From assembly GCA_949294395.1 (NCBI GenBank), contig CASFGU010000053.1, positions 1 through 41,336 on the forward strand: a stretch of DNA of 41,336 bases, in the 5' to 3' direction. Each line of letters starts with the position of its first letter. Position 1 is the stretch's first letter. Positions 22,808 to 32,220 of the stretch are shown one piece after another. The stretch comes from an uncultured bacterium (GTDB taxonomy: Bacteria > Cyanobacteriota > Vampirovibrionia > Gastranaerophilales > Gastranaerophilaceae). The notes under the pieces were generated by a model. It saw only the letters and a program-made list of their open reading frames with translations. It was not told the origin of the DNA and did not search any database. A program made the position numbers and the translations under genes.

Positions 22808-22981
22808 ACTATATGATTATAACATAACTAAAATTTTAACGGTATTAATATGTAAAACTTTGATAAGCAACGGAGATTTTGTTATTGTAGTTAACGAAAT
22901 ATTTTTTGACTGATAAATCATATACTGGAACTACCGTAAAAAAGCCATTTATGACTTTCGGGCAAATATAGTTACACAATC

Positions 22982-24304
22982 TTATTCCAGGTTATACCTT
23001 TTTAATAATTCTTGCAAGTTCAATTTTTCTTTTGGGATCTTTTTAGCATTAGCCATATTCGCTTTGCCGTTTTCAAAGAGCACATCAATGAATCCAGTTT
23101 GATCATCAAAATCTTCCATAATTCTTCTAATGATTTCACCATTCTGATCATATTCTGCATAATCCCTTAATAATCCATTTTCATCAACATTCAAACTGGA
23201 AGATAATTTTCCTGTAGTCGGATATATTGTTTTATAAAAATGTATTTCAGAATCTTTTAATATCCTTACAATTTCATTATTAGAATTAAACCGGTAAGTT
23301 AAACAATCTTTATGCTGACGGATTGTCTCACCTGTTTCTTTTATCAATGATTTCCCGCCGTCAGACAGTGTATAAATTCCCGGTGCTCCACTCATACGAA
23401 TATATTTATCAGCATCCGGACTTTCGCTTATACTGCCATATTCAATAGCTTTGCCTTTTTTATAGTCAAAAATACGATATAAAGTGATAGTATCATAGTT
23501 ATTATCATGTCCGGCTATTTGGGGCTGCAAAGTTATTGTTTCTTTTGTTATTTTATTTTTGTTAAAATATGCAACAGCAATATTTCTGCTTTGAAGCGAG
23601 CCGATATAACTAATTGGAGTAATTCTTTTTGTAAGATTACCACTATTATCATAGTAGAATATAAATGGCTCATACTTAGGGAACGAAACTATTTTTTTAA
23701 TTTTCCCGTTTTTATCAAAGTATTCAATATAATCACCTTTATCAAAACTTTCATTCTGGTTTCTTATAATATAGTCAAGCCTTCCATTTTTATCATATAC
23801 CTTAATGCCGTTATCACTTATTTCAAATTTTGCATTAATTGCTTCAAGATATTTTTTGTAGTTCCCGTCAAAATCTTTTCGGAAATCTAAATATCTCTGG
23901 TATAACTCATTGTATTGCTTAATACTCCTTTTTGCTAACTTAGTTTCTTTAGAAAATCTTCGTTTTATTTTACTAATTAACTTTGTTGTATAATCATCAA
24001 CATTTGAATTGTTAGGTTCGGGTAACGTACCATCATTGCGGCTTATTGTTTGAGTCGAAGCAGAAGCATCTAAAGATTTCTCCGTTTTTCCCGCAACTTT
24101 TCTCCACCAGTTATTTTTATGCCCGATAATTCCAACTGCAATTGTGCCGGCAAGTATAGTTGCGCCAATCATATACTGTGCAGTCTTTGACAACTTATTA
24201 TTATCTTTTAAATTATCGCTATTATTCTTATAGTTAGTATCAACATTGACTTTACAATTTAGATTAGAACCAATAGCCGTTTGCAAGTTAATCTTTGATG
24301 ACAT
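22982..24304 (-). CDS. Membrane-anchored protein with YD-like repeats, function unknown
   Basis: 440 residues. Polar N-terminus, one membrane segment at about 43-61 (MIGATILAGTIAVGIIG), then a Lys-rich helical stretch. From ~155 there are repeated strand pairs built on a Y/F-D-x-N/D-G-x-(I/L) pattern, e.g. VYDKNGRLDYIIRNQN, EYFDKNGKIKKIV and YYDNSGNLTKRI. Such repeats occur in RHS/YD and MORN-like proteins and in many Gastranaerophilales surface-type proteins. The calpain-like protein at 25206 uses the same repeat type (YDENGNVTFRQ). There is no enzyme motif. Likely a surface or periplasmic-face protein. The SD is weak (GGGAATTTT). Confidence 0.65.
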   Translation of the reverse strand: MSSKINLQTAIGSNLNCKVNVDTNYKNNSDNLKDNNKLSKTAQYMIGATILAGTIAVGIIGHKNNWWRKVAGKTEKSLDASASTQTISRNDGTLPEPNNSNVDDYTTKLISKIKRRFSKETKLAKRSIKQYNELYQRYLDFRKDFDGNYKKYLEAINAKFEISDNGIKVYDKNGRLDYIIRNQNESFDKGDYIEYFDKNGKIKKIVSFPKYEPFIFYYDNSGNLTKRITPISYIGSLQSRNIAVAYFNKNKITKETITLQPQIAGHDNNYDTITLYRIFDYKKGKAIEYGSISESPDADKYIRMSGAPGIYTLSDGGKSLIKETGETIRQHKDCLTYRFNSNNEIVRILKDSEIHFYKTIYPTTGKLSSSLNVDENGLLRDYAEYDQNGEIIRRIMEDFDDQTGFIDVLFENGKANMANAKKIPKEKLNLQELLKRYNLE

Positions 24305-24433
24305 AAAATTCCCTACTACAAATTGTCTTTTATCTATAATAAAACAAAATTTAGTAAAATTTTGCTACTTAATTAAAAAAATTACTAAAAATCTTGTGTA
24401 AAAATTTATAAAAGTTTGAGGATTTACAGAGAA

Positions 24434-25179
24434 ATGAAAAATATTATAATAATAGCAATTGTATTTCTTTATGTAATAGTTTGTCCGAAAGTGCATGCAG
24501 ACCAGTATATTAAAGCGGAGATGACAGGTTTTCCTGTAATTACAGAAAACAGCGTTTCCGCAAACATTAATCTTACGTATATGCAGCTTGGATTTTCGGG
24601 GCTTTATGTTATGGCGGCGGATGGGTTTATTGTTAATAATGAAGATTTGAACATAAAAATTCCTGTCACGAATTTATATCTGCTTTGCGACGGGCAGGAG
24701 TTTCAGATAAGCAATAACGGCTGGCAGAGGTTTTATATCGACTCTCTTGATATAACCGGATCTGCGCAAAAAACGTTACATTAAGACTTGAACACACAGG
24801 AGAACTTCCGGCAGGAACCCCTACACCATACTGCTTAGATTCCTAAACAAAACCGTGCTTATTTTTGGTTATGAATGTGATTTTCTGTTCACATTTGTTA
24901 TTGAGGAAAAGTATTCATTAACGTCATTTAGCGGCGACCCGACAATTGTGTTATCCGAGGAGGATATTTTTAACCGGCAGGGAGTTATAAGAAATCAAAT
25001 TGCATTTCTGATAATTTTTCTGTCACAGACGATACCTGCTTTTGCACCAGTCAAGGTGATGCCGACACTAATCGAACTGGATGCAAACAAAACACGGGGA
25101 AATATCAGTTAACATACCGTATGAATATAAAAAATTTGTTGAACTGAAAGAGCAAAATCTTAAGTATAAATATTTTTAA
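24434..25179 (+). pseudogene. Secreted protein gene broken by frameshifts
   Basis: ATG 24434 starts a signal peptide (MKNIIIIAIVFLYVIVCPKVHA) and a beta-rich domain up to ITGSAQ. The frame then fails at a run of six A (24768-24773). Continuing one frame over gives AKNVTLRLEHTGELPAGT, which stops at 24845 after another slip at CCCC (24818-24821). The third frame then continues YTILLRFLNKT...FGYECDFLFTFVIEEKYSLTSF and later stretches to a plausible end KYKYF at 25179. The pieces read as one ~245-residue protein with at least three frameshifts, so I call one decayed gene rather than separate ORFs. Sequencing error is possible but neighbours are intact. Its family is not recognised. Confidence 0.65.
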
Positions 25180-25205
25180 TATTATACTTGCTGCCTGTAT
25201 AAAGC

Positions 25206-27659
25206 TTAAAGTGTTGCGATTGCACAGTTGTCAAATGCTTTAGCAAACTCTTCTTTTGGCAGATGAAGTTCAACTTTCGGGTTATGCGGGTTTATAAAAT
25301 ATACAAAGTTTTCATCTATACGGGAAAATGTATAGCCATGCGTTGATGGCAATTCAACTTTTTCACCTTCTGCGTTAAATGCTTCGTTAATTTTGTGTTC
25401 TAAGTTTTTTCTGGCTAACACAATCGCATTATTTGATTTTGAAAACTCACGGTTTATCCAGTCCGGAGTCATCTCTTCTGCATTATAAACCTTTATTCTG
25501 TCGCCTCCAACGAGTATAGCAAGACCGGCACTTACCCGATTTCCATCTTGAAGCGGATCCCCTTTAAACCCTAAATCCGTAAGGTATTTACCGGCTGCTT
25601 TTTCCAGAGCTTTTACATCAACATCACCGTTTGCGGAGTTTAAAAAACCTCCTAATTCAACGTCACGTTTCGTAATAACATAAGATTTTTCAGCATCCGG
25701 AAATTTAATTTCAACATTGCCGTCTGAATTTGGTTTCAAAACGGAATCCAGATATTTCTGCCCGCCTTCTGATAAATTAAGTGCGTTAATTGCTGAAATA
25801 AGCCAGCAGGTGCCAAGATACCCCTGAGAATAATCCATATCAATTTTCCCGTTCAGAACATTTTGATCTTTGTATTTTATATTTCGTGGTTTTGCTGCAA
25901 GCAGCTGTTCCAGCTTTGTTGAATCCATAGGACCAACCTTATTTAACTGTTTGTTTAATTCATCATAAACTTTTTCTTTATACTCTTTCATCCCTGCATA
26001 ATCAGGTTCGCCTTCTTTCCAGCCGATAAGATATTCTATCATATAAGTCAGATATTCTTTACGCTTTTCAAGCGGCAGGGTCAAATTTTTATCCATAATA
26101 GATTGCATCAGGCTTTTTCCTGACTTGTCCCCTTCCAGAAATTTATAAATCCAGCGCTCGCTATTATAAATTAATTTATCAAGAAGTTCTTCCGAAGGAA
26201 TTCCCTCCAGCTGTTGTTCCAGCAGGTAGTTATAATCCGATTTTCCGCCGCTGCTCACCATAAGCGTACGAACCTTATCAAGAAGTTCCTTCATCTCCTT
26301 ATTATTAGTAATCCGAGCACCCCACTCATTTTCAAGATCCTCTATCAATTTTTTTCCGTATTGACTTTCATATCGGGCTGAAATTATAGCAAAATTAGAC
26401 GGTGAAAGTTTATCAACACTTTCTTTAAGAAGCTTCAAATCTGTTGTTGGTATTCCCAACCTGTTTTTTGCGGTGATTGCTTTATATAGATCATCTGCCA
26501 CCGGCGAATGCGCCTCAACTCCTTCCTGTATTAATTCTCCGGTTTCAATATCGTAAATGGGTTCGCGTTCCTCACTTATGATATTATTGTTTTCATCATA
26601 AATTACTGATGATGTCTTATTGGAACGTATTTCTTCTCTGACAATATCAGAGCTTAAATAGGCATCTACACCGCGGCGGTACCCAAGCCTGTCAATTTCT
26701 TCCTGAGATTCAAAAATTTGCCCCTCATGTATTTCTTTTTCATTACCGTTTTCGTCAAGTACAATATATTGCGGGAAGCTATTATATCCGTATTCCTCAC
26801 GTGTGAGTATTTTTCCGTCCGGTGTAGTAGTCATCCTGAATATAGGATTATTATTTTCATCGTACTGAATGTATTCAGGATTAAAGGCTTTTCCGTTCTC
26901 AATTCGCTGCCTGAATGTCACATTTCCATTTTCATCATAGGAGTATTTAGTTACTTCGTCATTAATAATTTCCCCGTTATTTGTTGCAACCATACGGGTT
27001 TTATTGCCTTGTTCATCATAAAAATGTCTGACAATTTTAACATCATCCCCCTCAACAATTACCGAACATACAGGTTTCCCGTCATTTTTATATACCTCTA
27101 TCATAGGCGGGACACCCGGCATTAATTGGGATTCTGAAACCTTAAATTCCGGCTCGGGAAATCTTTCCTTAATCTTTTCCGGCGTGTAATCTTCAGGGTT
27201 AAACCGTTCCGGCATATTGTCCGGCAATGAAACTTCCGGCGATTTAAACGTAAAACTATCAGAATCTATTTTTTTCGGACTTGTAGTCTGCGGTTGAGAT
27301 GTTTCAGACAGAACGCTGTCTTTAACACTTTCAAAAACTTTATCATTTCCGGTATTAAGTATAGAATTTTTCACGTCTACTTTACCGTCCGGAGTTTTGC
27401 CGGAAATATCAAGATCCATAAGCGAATAAAATGCCATCATTTCCTTTTTTGAAACAGTGGTATTATCGCCGTCCAGATTAGAGATTGTTTCAAATCTTTT
27501 CTTGCCTGTTTTGTTTAGCTGCGAATATTCTTCAGAAAACAGTGATAAAAATTCGCGTTTTGACATTTTAGTTCGTTCTTTGAAAAGGGTTTCAGCTTTT
27601 TCTTTCAAAAATTTTCGATATTCATCACCATTTTGAAATTCATTTATATTGTTACTCAT
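25206..27659 (-). CDS. Calpain-type (C2) cysteine protease with N-terminal repeat region
   Basis: 817 residues. The C-terminal 200 residues form a calpain-like papain-fold domain: GYLGTCWLISAINAL with catalytic Cys618, THGYTF with His774 and FINPHNP with Asn790, the expected Cys-His-Asn order. The N-terminus has an acidic EF-hand-like stretch (LDGDNTTVSKKE at 62-73 and DLDISGKTPDGKVD at 82-95) that may bind calcium. Residues ~215-330 carry YD-like repeats (YDENGNVTFRQ, EYIQYDENNNPIFRMT). A long helical region lies between. No signal peptide is visible, so any export would need another route. GAGGTTGCAGA precedes ATG 27659, better than the upstream ATG 27686. Substrate unknown. Confidence 0.82.
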   Translation of the reverse strand: MSNNINEFQNGDEYRKFLKEKAETLFKERTKMSKREFLSLFSEEYSQLNKTGKKRFETISNLDGDNTTVSKKEMMAFYSLMDLDISGKTPDGKVDVKNSILNTGNDKVFESVKDSVLSETSQPQTTSPKKIDSDSFTFKSPEVSLPDNMPERFNPEDYTPEKIKERFPEPEFKVSESQLMPGVPPMIEVYKNDGKPVCSVIVEGDDVKIVRHFYDEQGNKTRMVATNNGEIINDEVTKYSYDENGNVTFRQRIENGKAFNPEYIQYDENNNPIFRMTTTPDGKILTREEYGYNSFPQYIVLDENGNEKEIHEGQIFESQEEIDRLGYRRGVDAYLSSDIVREEIRSNKTSSVIYDENNNIISEEREPIYDIETGELIQEGVEAHSPVADDLYKAITAKNRLGIPTTDLKLLKESVDKLSPSNFAIISARYESQYGKKLIEDLENEWGARITNNKEMKELLDKVRTLMVSSGGKSDYNYLLEQQLEGIPSEELLDKLIYNSERWIYKFLEGDKSGKSLMQSIMDKNLTLPLEKRKEYLTYMIEYLIGWKEGEPDYAGMKEYKEKVYDELNKQLNKVGPMDSTKLEQLLAAKPRNIKYKDQNVLNGKIDMDYSQGYLGTCWLISAINALNLSEGGQKYLDSVLKPNSDGNVEIKFPDAEKSYVITKRDVELGGFLNSANGDVDVKALEKAAGKYLTDLGFKGDPLQDGNRVSAGLAILVGGDRIKVYNAEEMTPDWINREFSKSNNAIVLARKNLEHKINEAFNAEGEKVELPSTHGYTFSRIDENFVYFINPHNPKVELHLPKEEFAKAFDNCAIATL

Positions 27660-27803
27660 TCTGCAACCTCTAATTAAAAACTTCACATATATTATATAAA
27701 AAATATATACACACTAAATTTCAATACTCATTGTTGTAATTTACAAAATTTTACAATAAATTACCTCATTTATGCTACACTTTATAAGAGAGATGAGGGT
27801 TAT

Positions 27804-28424
27804 ATGGAATTATATGAAGCGATATACAATAGGCATATAACAAGAGATTTTAAAGCCGGAACTGTTCCGGACGATATTCTTAAAAAAATCATAGACGCCG
27901 GTCTGCAGGCGCCGACGCATGACCATTTACGCAACTGGGAGTTTGTGGTTTTGCATGATGAAAAAGACAAGAAAAATGCACTTCAATTCATTAAAAAAGG
28001 AGTGGAGCCGCAGCTGGAAATTTTAAAACAGATACTTGTAGACGGCACCCCGCAACAAAAAATGTATGCAGATGCCATGCCGAAACAATATTCAATGTTA
28101 TATAACGCATCGCATATTATTTTGCCGTTTTTCAAATCAAACTCCGGAGTGCTGAAACCTTCATCAGTAAGTTCGCTAAACCCGATTTCTTCTATCTGGT
28201 GTGTTATAGAAAATATTTTTCTTGCCTCAACTGCAGAGGGGCTTGCCTGCTCAATGAGAATTCCAGTCGGAGAAGAGGGGTTGAATGTTGCAAAAGCAGT
28301 CGGGGCACCGGAGGAATATCTTATGCCGTGTTACATAGGTCTTGGATATCCTGCTGATGAAAGAACCGTTGTAGAACAGGTTGAATTTACTGCCGGACAA
28401 AAAATTCACCGCGGGAAATGGTAA
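27804..28424 (+). CDS. Nitroreductase-family flavoprotein
   Basis: 206 residues. The N-terminus MELYEAIYNRHITRDFKAG contains the R-(R/H)-x-x-R-x-F pattern that binds FMN phosphate. DAGLQAPTHDHLRNWEFVVL (about 32-51) and the late GLACSMRIP and PEEYLMPCYIGLGYPAD segments follow the family plan. Members use FMN and NAD(P)H to reduce nitro compounds, quinones or other acceptors; this one is not specific enough to name. GAGGGTTAT precedes the ATG. Convergent with a LysR gene that ends 7 bp away. Confidence 0.9.
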   Translation: MELYEAIYNRHITRDFKAGTVPDDILKKIIDAGLQAPTHDHLRNWEFVVLHDEKDKKNALQFIKKGVEPQLEILKQILVDGTPQQKMYADAMPKQYSMLYNASHIILPFFKSNSGVLKPSSVSSLNPISSIWCVIENIFLASTAEGLACSMRIPVGEEGLNVAKAVGAPEEYLMPCYIGLGYPADERTVVEQVEFTAGQKIHRGKW

Positions 28425-28431
28425 AATTAAA

Positions 28432-29322
28432 TTACAAAAACCTATCCTGCAGTTTTTCTAAGAAGAGTTTTGCGGCAGGCGAAAATACCTGATATTTTTT
28501 CCACACAATATCAAGTCCGGATTCCAGTCTTGGCTTCAGTGGACGGAAGCAGAGTTCGCTTTGTTCCGAAGTATCAGCAAGCTTATCCAGCGTGATTGCA
28601 CAGCCAACGCCGGCTTTAACCATTACTGCCGCATTATAAACCAGATTATAGGTAGCTGCTATATTAAGTTCATCATATTTATCACCGAACCAGTCAAGAA
28701 AACCGCTGTCTTTTGAATATTTTGGCGTCATCTGGCGGGAAGCGAGAAGCGGAATTCCGGCTAAATCCTCAAGAACCAGGCTGTCTTTTTGCGCAAGAGG
28801 GTTATCTTTTCTCAGAATAACGCCCCATACATCTTTTTCCGGAAGTGTTATGCGGTCATATTTTGATAAATCAATCGGCTGAATTAACAGTCCGAAATCC
28901 AGAAGCCCCTTATCAAGTTTTTCCATCACATCTTCCGCATTGCCTGAATAAATATGAAACTTTATATCCGGAAAATCAGACTGAATATCTTTAATAATTT
29001 CAGCGATATATTTCATAGAATCGGTTTCGCCGCCGCCAATAAATATATCTCCGCTAATAGTATCAGAGATAGCCTGAAACTCCGCGCCTGTTTTTTCGAC
29101 CAAATCAACAATTTCCTGCGCTCTTTTCCTCAGCATCATTCCCTCGGGGGTCAGGGTAACCCTGTATTTTCCTCGAATTAGAAGCTGATGTTTTAGTTCT
29201 CTTTCCAGTTCCTGTATCTGTCGGGTGAGCGTCGGCTGCGTAAGGTGCAGTGAATTTGCGGCTCCGGTTATGCTGCCTTCCCGCGCTACTGCAAGAAAAT
29301 ATTTTAATACTCTTATTTCCAC
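28432..29322 (-). CDS. LysR-family transcriptional regulator
   Basis: 296 residues with a winged HTH at 1-60: LKYFLAVAREGSITGAANSL, then LTQPTLTRQIQELERELKHQLL. A periplasmic-binding-protein-like effector domain begins near 90 (GDIFIGGGETDSMKYIAEII). The start is GTG at 29322. The gene faces away from the alpha/beta hydrolase at 29489; regulators of this family usually control the divergent neighbour. The 166-bp gap contains AT-rich DNA but I cannot pick a T-N11-A box with confidence. Confidence 0.94.
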   Translation of the reverse strand: MEIRVLKYFLAVAREGSITGAANSLHLTQPTLTRQIQELERELKHQLLIRGKYRVTLTPEGMMLRKRAQEIVDLVEKTGAEFQAISDTISGDIFIGGGETDSMKYIAEIIKDIQSDFPDIKFHIYSGNAEDVMEKLDKGLLDFGLLIQPIDLSKYDRITLPEKDVWGVILRKDNPLAQKDSLVLEDLAGIPLLASRQMTPKYSKDSGFLDWFGDKYDELNIAATYNLVYNAAVMVKAGVGCAITLDKLADTSEQSELCFRPLKPRLESGLDIVWKKYQVFSPAAKLFLEKLQDRFL

Positions 29323-29488
29323 AAGACCATATTACATTATTGAATTATGCCCGTCAAGCATTTTTAATTATTTATTATAAGCATTTGCTATTTTTAGAAA
29401 ATCGTAAATAATATAAATAAAGACCTGTAAATAGATAAAATTTCAAAAAAATTAAATGACAATGATTTTAGCATAAGGAGATATTGAT

Positions 29489-30364
29489 ATGGAAATAATA
29501 AGAGTAAATACGCCGAGAGGTCTGGAACTAAAAGGGGCAATGTGGGGCGATGTCTCAATGGATACCGTTGTCATTATGATGAGCGGAATTTGTTCAAATG
29601 TTTTTCAAAATGACCTGCTGACAGCAACGGGAGATTTACTTAGCCGGAATAATATAGCATTTATTGCGGGGCACGCTATGGATGCTTTTTCCTGCATAGC
29701 ATATTCAGATTTTTCTATACACAAACAAAGATACACAGGGGTTGTTTTTGATGATTTTTCGCTTGTGTACGAAGATGTTGAAAGTTATGTCAAATATGCA
29801 AAAGAATCAGGGTTTAAGCATATTATTCTGGCAGGGCATTCACTCGGGTCGAATAAGATTATCCATTACCTCGGAAACACTTCCGATAACTATGTGGACT
29901 ATTTTATAGTATCTGCGCCGGTTGACCTCGCATACTGGTTCAAAGTCATGCCGGATACTATGAAATGTATTGAACTTGCGCAAAAGTATGTAGAAGAAGG
30001 CAGAGGACACGACATTCTTCCGTATCTTTTCGGAGGGTTCTCACCAATGTCCGCGGAAACTGTTTTAGGTTTTTACAACGCTTACAATCTCAAAAACTGT
30101 CCTGCCATAAGCGGTGAGGGCGAAACAGCCACGCTTTCAAACATAAAAATAAACGGATCTTTTGTTATCGGCGCGAAAGACAGTTTGACTGATAATAACC
30201 CTGAAGGATTTATGCAAAAAATAAATTCATACTGCAAACATCCTGAAGAAAATCAGGTGATTGTGGTTCCCGGGGCTTCCCATATTTTCTACGGCAAGCA
30301 CGAAGAATACGCAAAAACTATTCTCGATTGCATTGAAAATCACCGGAGTTACGTTACTGTTTAA
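29489..30364 (+). CDS. Alpha/beta hydrolase (DUF1749-like)
   Basis: 291 residues, no signal peptide. The nucleophile elbow is GHSLGSNK with Ser118. Candidate acid Asp lies in GAKDSLTDNNP (~233-238) and His in PGASHIFYGKH near the C-terminus. The overall plan and the phrase LAGHSLGSNKIIHYL resemble DUF1749-type hydrolases, whose substrates in bacteria are mostly unknown. AAGGAGATATTGAT precedes the ATG. It is followed after 14 bp by a second hydrolase, and lies divergent to a LysR gene that may control both. Confidence 0.85.
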   Translation: MEIIRVNTPRGLELKGAMWGDVSMDTVVIMMSGICSNVFQNDLLTATGDLLSRNNIAFIAGHAMDAFSCIAYSDFSIHKQRYTGVVFDDFSLVYEDVESYVKYAKESGFKHIILAGHSLGSNKIIHYLGNTSDNYVDYFIVSAPVDLAYWFKVMPDTMKCIELAQKYVEEGRGHDILPYLFGGFSPMSAETVLGFYNAYNLKNCPAISGEGETATLSNIKINGSFVIGAKDSLTDNNPEGFMQKINSYCKHPEENQVIVVPGASHIFYGKHEEYAKTILDCIENHRSYVTV

Positions 30365-30378
30365 TTGAAAGGAGGGTT

Positions 30379-31413
30379 ATGAATCTAAGAACACTTTTAA
30401 GTTTTTTAATTTTGTTTGTATTACTTATAACAGGAGGAACTCTTATGAGCGAAGCAAAAACAAATAATTGGGATAAAACATTCCCGAAAAGTGATAAGGT
30501 AAATATTGAAAAAGTTCACTTTAAAAACAGGTTCGGCATAGAACTCACAGGGGATTTGTATACCCCGAAAGAAAAACCGTCTGAAAAAATAGCAGCAATT
30601 GCAGTAAGCGGCCCTTTTGGCGCCGTGAAAGAACAGGTCTCCGGACGTTACGCTCAAACCATGGCAGAACGAGGTTTTATTGCACTTGCTTTTGACCCGT
30701 CATTCACGGGCGAAAGCGGAGGAGAACCGCGTGACGTGGCTTCCCCTGATATTAATACGGAAGATTTCAGCGCTGCAGTTGACTTTTTGAGCAACCATAG
30801 AGATGTTGATCCTGATAAAATCGGCATTATCGGTATCTGCGGGTTCGGCGGATTCGGTCTGAATGCGGCAGCAATCGATACAAGAATTAAAGGCACCGTG
30901 ACAGTTACAATGTATGATATGACACGTGTTACCGCAAAAGGCTACAACGACATAATCGACGAAGATGCACGCTATAAAATAAAAGAACAGCTTAACAAAC
31001 AGAGAACTGAAGATTTCAAAAACGGAACTTACGCAAAAGCAGCAGGACTGCCTGATAAATTAACCGGCGATGAACCACAGTTCGTAAAAGATTATGTAGG
31101 CTACTATAAAACAGAAAGAGGCTTCCACGAACGTTCAATTGGTTCAAACGGCGGCTGGAATGTAACTTCATCTCTTTCTTTAATCAATATGCCAATACTT
31201 GCTTACAGTAACGAAATCAGAAATGCAGTTTTAATGATTCACGGTGAAAAAGCCCACAGCAGATACTTCTCGGAAGATGCTTTCAAAAAGCTGAAAGGAG
31301 ACAACAAAGAGTTATACATTGTTGAAGGCGCAAACCATGTTGACTTATACGACAATCTTGAAAAAATTCCTTTTGATAAAATTGAAACTTTCTTTAGAGA
31401 ATATTTGAAATAA
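30379..31413 (+). CDS. Alpha/beta hydrolase with Cys nucleophile elbow (YcjY/dienelactone-hydrolase-like)
   Basis: 344 residues. The elbow GICGFGG has Cys154 where most hydrolases have Ser, as in dienelactone hydrolases and YcjY-like proteins. Possible acid and His are in the C-terminal part (MIHGEKAHSRYFSED and EGANHVDLY). Two in-frame starts are both well served: ATG 30379 with GGAGGGTT, giving a hydrophobic N-terminus (LLSFLILFVLLITGG, signal-anchor-like), and ATG 30445 with AGGAGGAACTCTT, giving a soluble form starting MSEAKTNN. Second gene of the hydrolase pair, ended by a strong terminator. Confidence 0.85.
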   Translation: MNLRTLLSFLILFVLLITGGTLMSEAKTNNWDKTFPKSDKVNIEKVHFKNRFGIELTGDLYTPKEKPSEKIAAIAVSGPFGAVKEQVSGRYAQTMAERGFIALAFDPSFTGESGGEPRDVASPDINTEDFSAAVDFLSNHRDVDPDKIGIIGICGFGGFGLNAAAIDTRIKGTVTVTMYDMTRVTAKGYNDIIDEDARYKIKEQLNKQRTEDFKNGTYAKAAGLPDKLTGDEPQFVKDYVGYYKTERGFHERSIGSNGGWNVTSSLSLINMPILAYSNEIRNAVLMIHGEKAHSRYFSEDAFKKLKGDNKELYIVEGANHVDLYDNLEKIPFDKIETFFREYLK

Positions 31414-31425
31414 CCATGAATTTTT

Positions 31426-31461
31426 AGCAGGGCTTGCCGATTTCGGCAAGCCCTGCTTTTG
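31426..31461 (+). terminator. Strong intrinsic terminator of the hydrolase operon
   Basis: Perfect 14-bp stem AGCAGGGCTTGCCG/CGGCAAGCCCTGCT (31426-31439, 31444-31457) with loop ATTT, followed by TTTTGT. Confidence 0.9.
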
Positions 31462-31463
31462 TA

Positions 31464-32179
31464 CTACTTACATTTCTTTTTACCACTCCAGGATAAATCA
31501 TCACATTTCAGATAATCCATATTTTCGTTATACAAAACCCATGCAGTACAACCCCGGTTTACACTGGTCATATACCATCTTCAAACGAATAGTTACCGGA
31601 ACTAATTCCTTGCACGCCGGCAGGTATTATTCTGTCTTTTGCCACCAGAAAATCAAAAACATCCATACCTAAAGTATTCGGCAATTTTTTACCATTTACA
31701 TCGACTCTTATAGTTCCACAAATATTTTTAGATGCCCCATAAATAATTGAACAACTCGGAGATTGAACAAATGATAATATAGAAGTTCCGTCACTTAAAA
31801 TTGCACCTGAATAATATTTATCGGTCGAATGCTGGAAAATATTTCCGTCAAGTAAACCGGTATCAGCCCAACAGGCGCTATTATTTGAACCGCAATATTT
31901 AACAAGTTTCAGATATGGTTTTAGATAAATTAAAATATTTTTTGTGTCATCTCCTCCTCTATTACTATTGTATACAAGTAAATCTCAGTTATCCGGACTA
32001 CCGGAATTTTGTACAGCCATAAAAAATGCTTGCTGGATGACAGAATAACTTTTCTTTAAATTTGAAATAATAATTTTATAGTTATTTTTAGATATAACTG
32101 CAGGCAGCGTCATGGATGCCACCACACCTATTATACCAAGAGTTATTAAAACTTCCGCAAGTGTAAAACCCTTTTTCAT
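31464..32179 (-). pseudogene. Decayed pilin-like gene (nonsense plus frameshift)
   Basis: ATG 32179 with GGAGGTAAAA upstream starts MKKGFTLAEVLITLGIIGVV. The frame hits TGA at 31985-31987 where the intact paralogue has Trp (SWDLL versus N-stop-DLL). It then continues open in the same frame (DLLVYNSNRGG... VDVNGKKLPNTLGMDVFDF) until about 31568, where a frameshift is needed to reach the natural-looking end TSVNRGCTAWVLYNENMDYL, then a Cys/Trp/Lys-rich tail ending KKKCK, and TAG at 31464-31466. So one nonsense and one frame change in an otherwise complete pseudopilin. ATG 32191 overlaps the SD and is not used. Confidence 0.82.
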
Positions 32180-32220
32180 TTTTACCTCCATAATATTATA
32201 ATATATTATAATATTAATAA

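Noticed and set aside
24855-25112. Separate 85-residue gene
   Set aside because: Its sequence continues the upstream secreted protein in another frame; better read as part of one frameshifted pseudogene.
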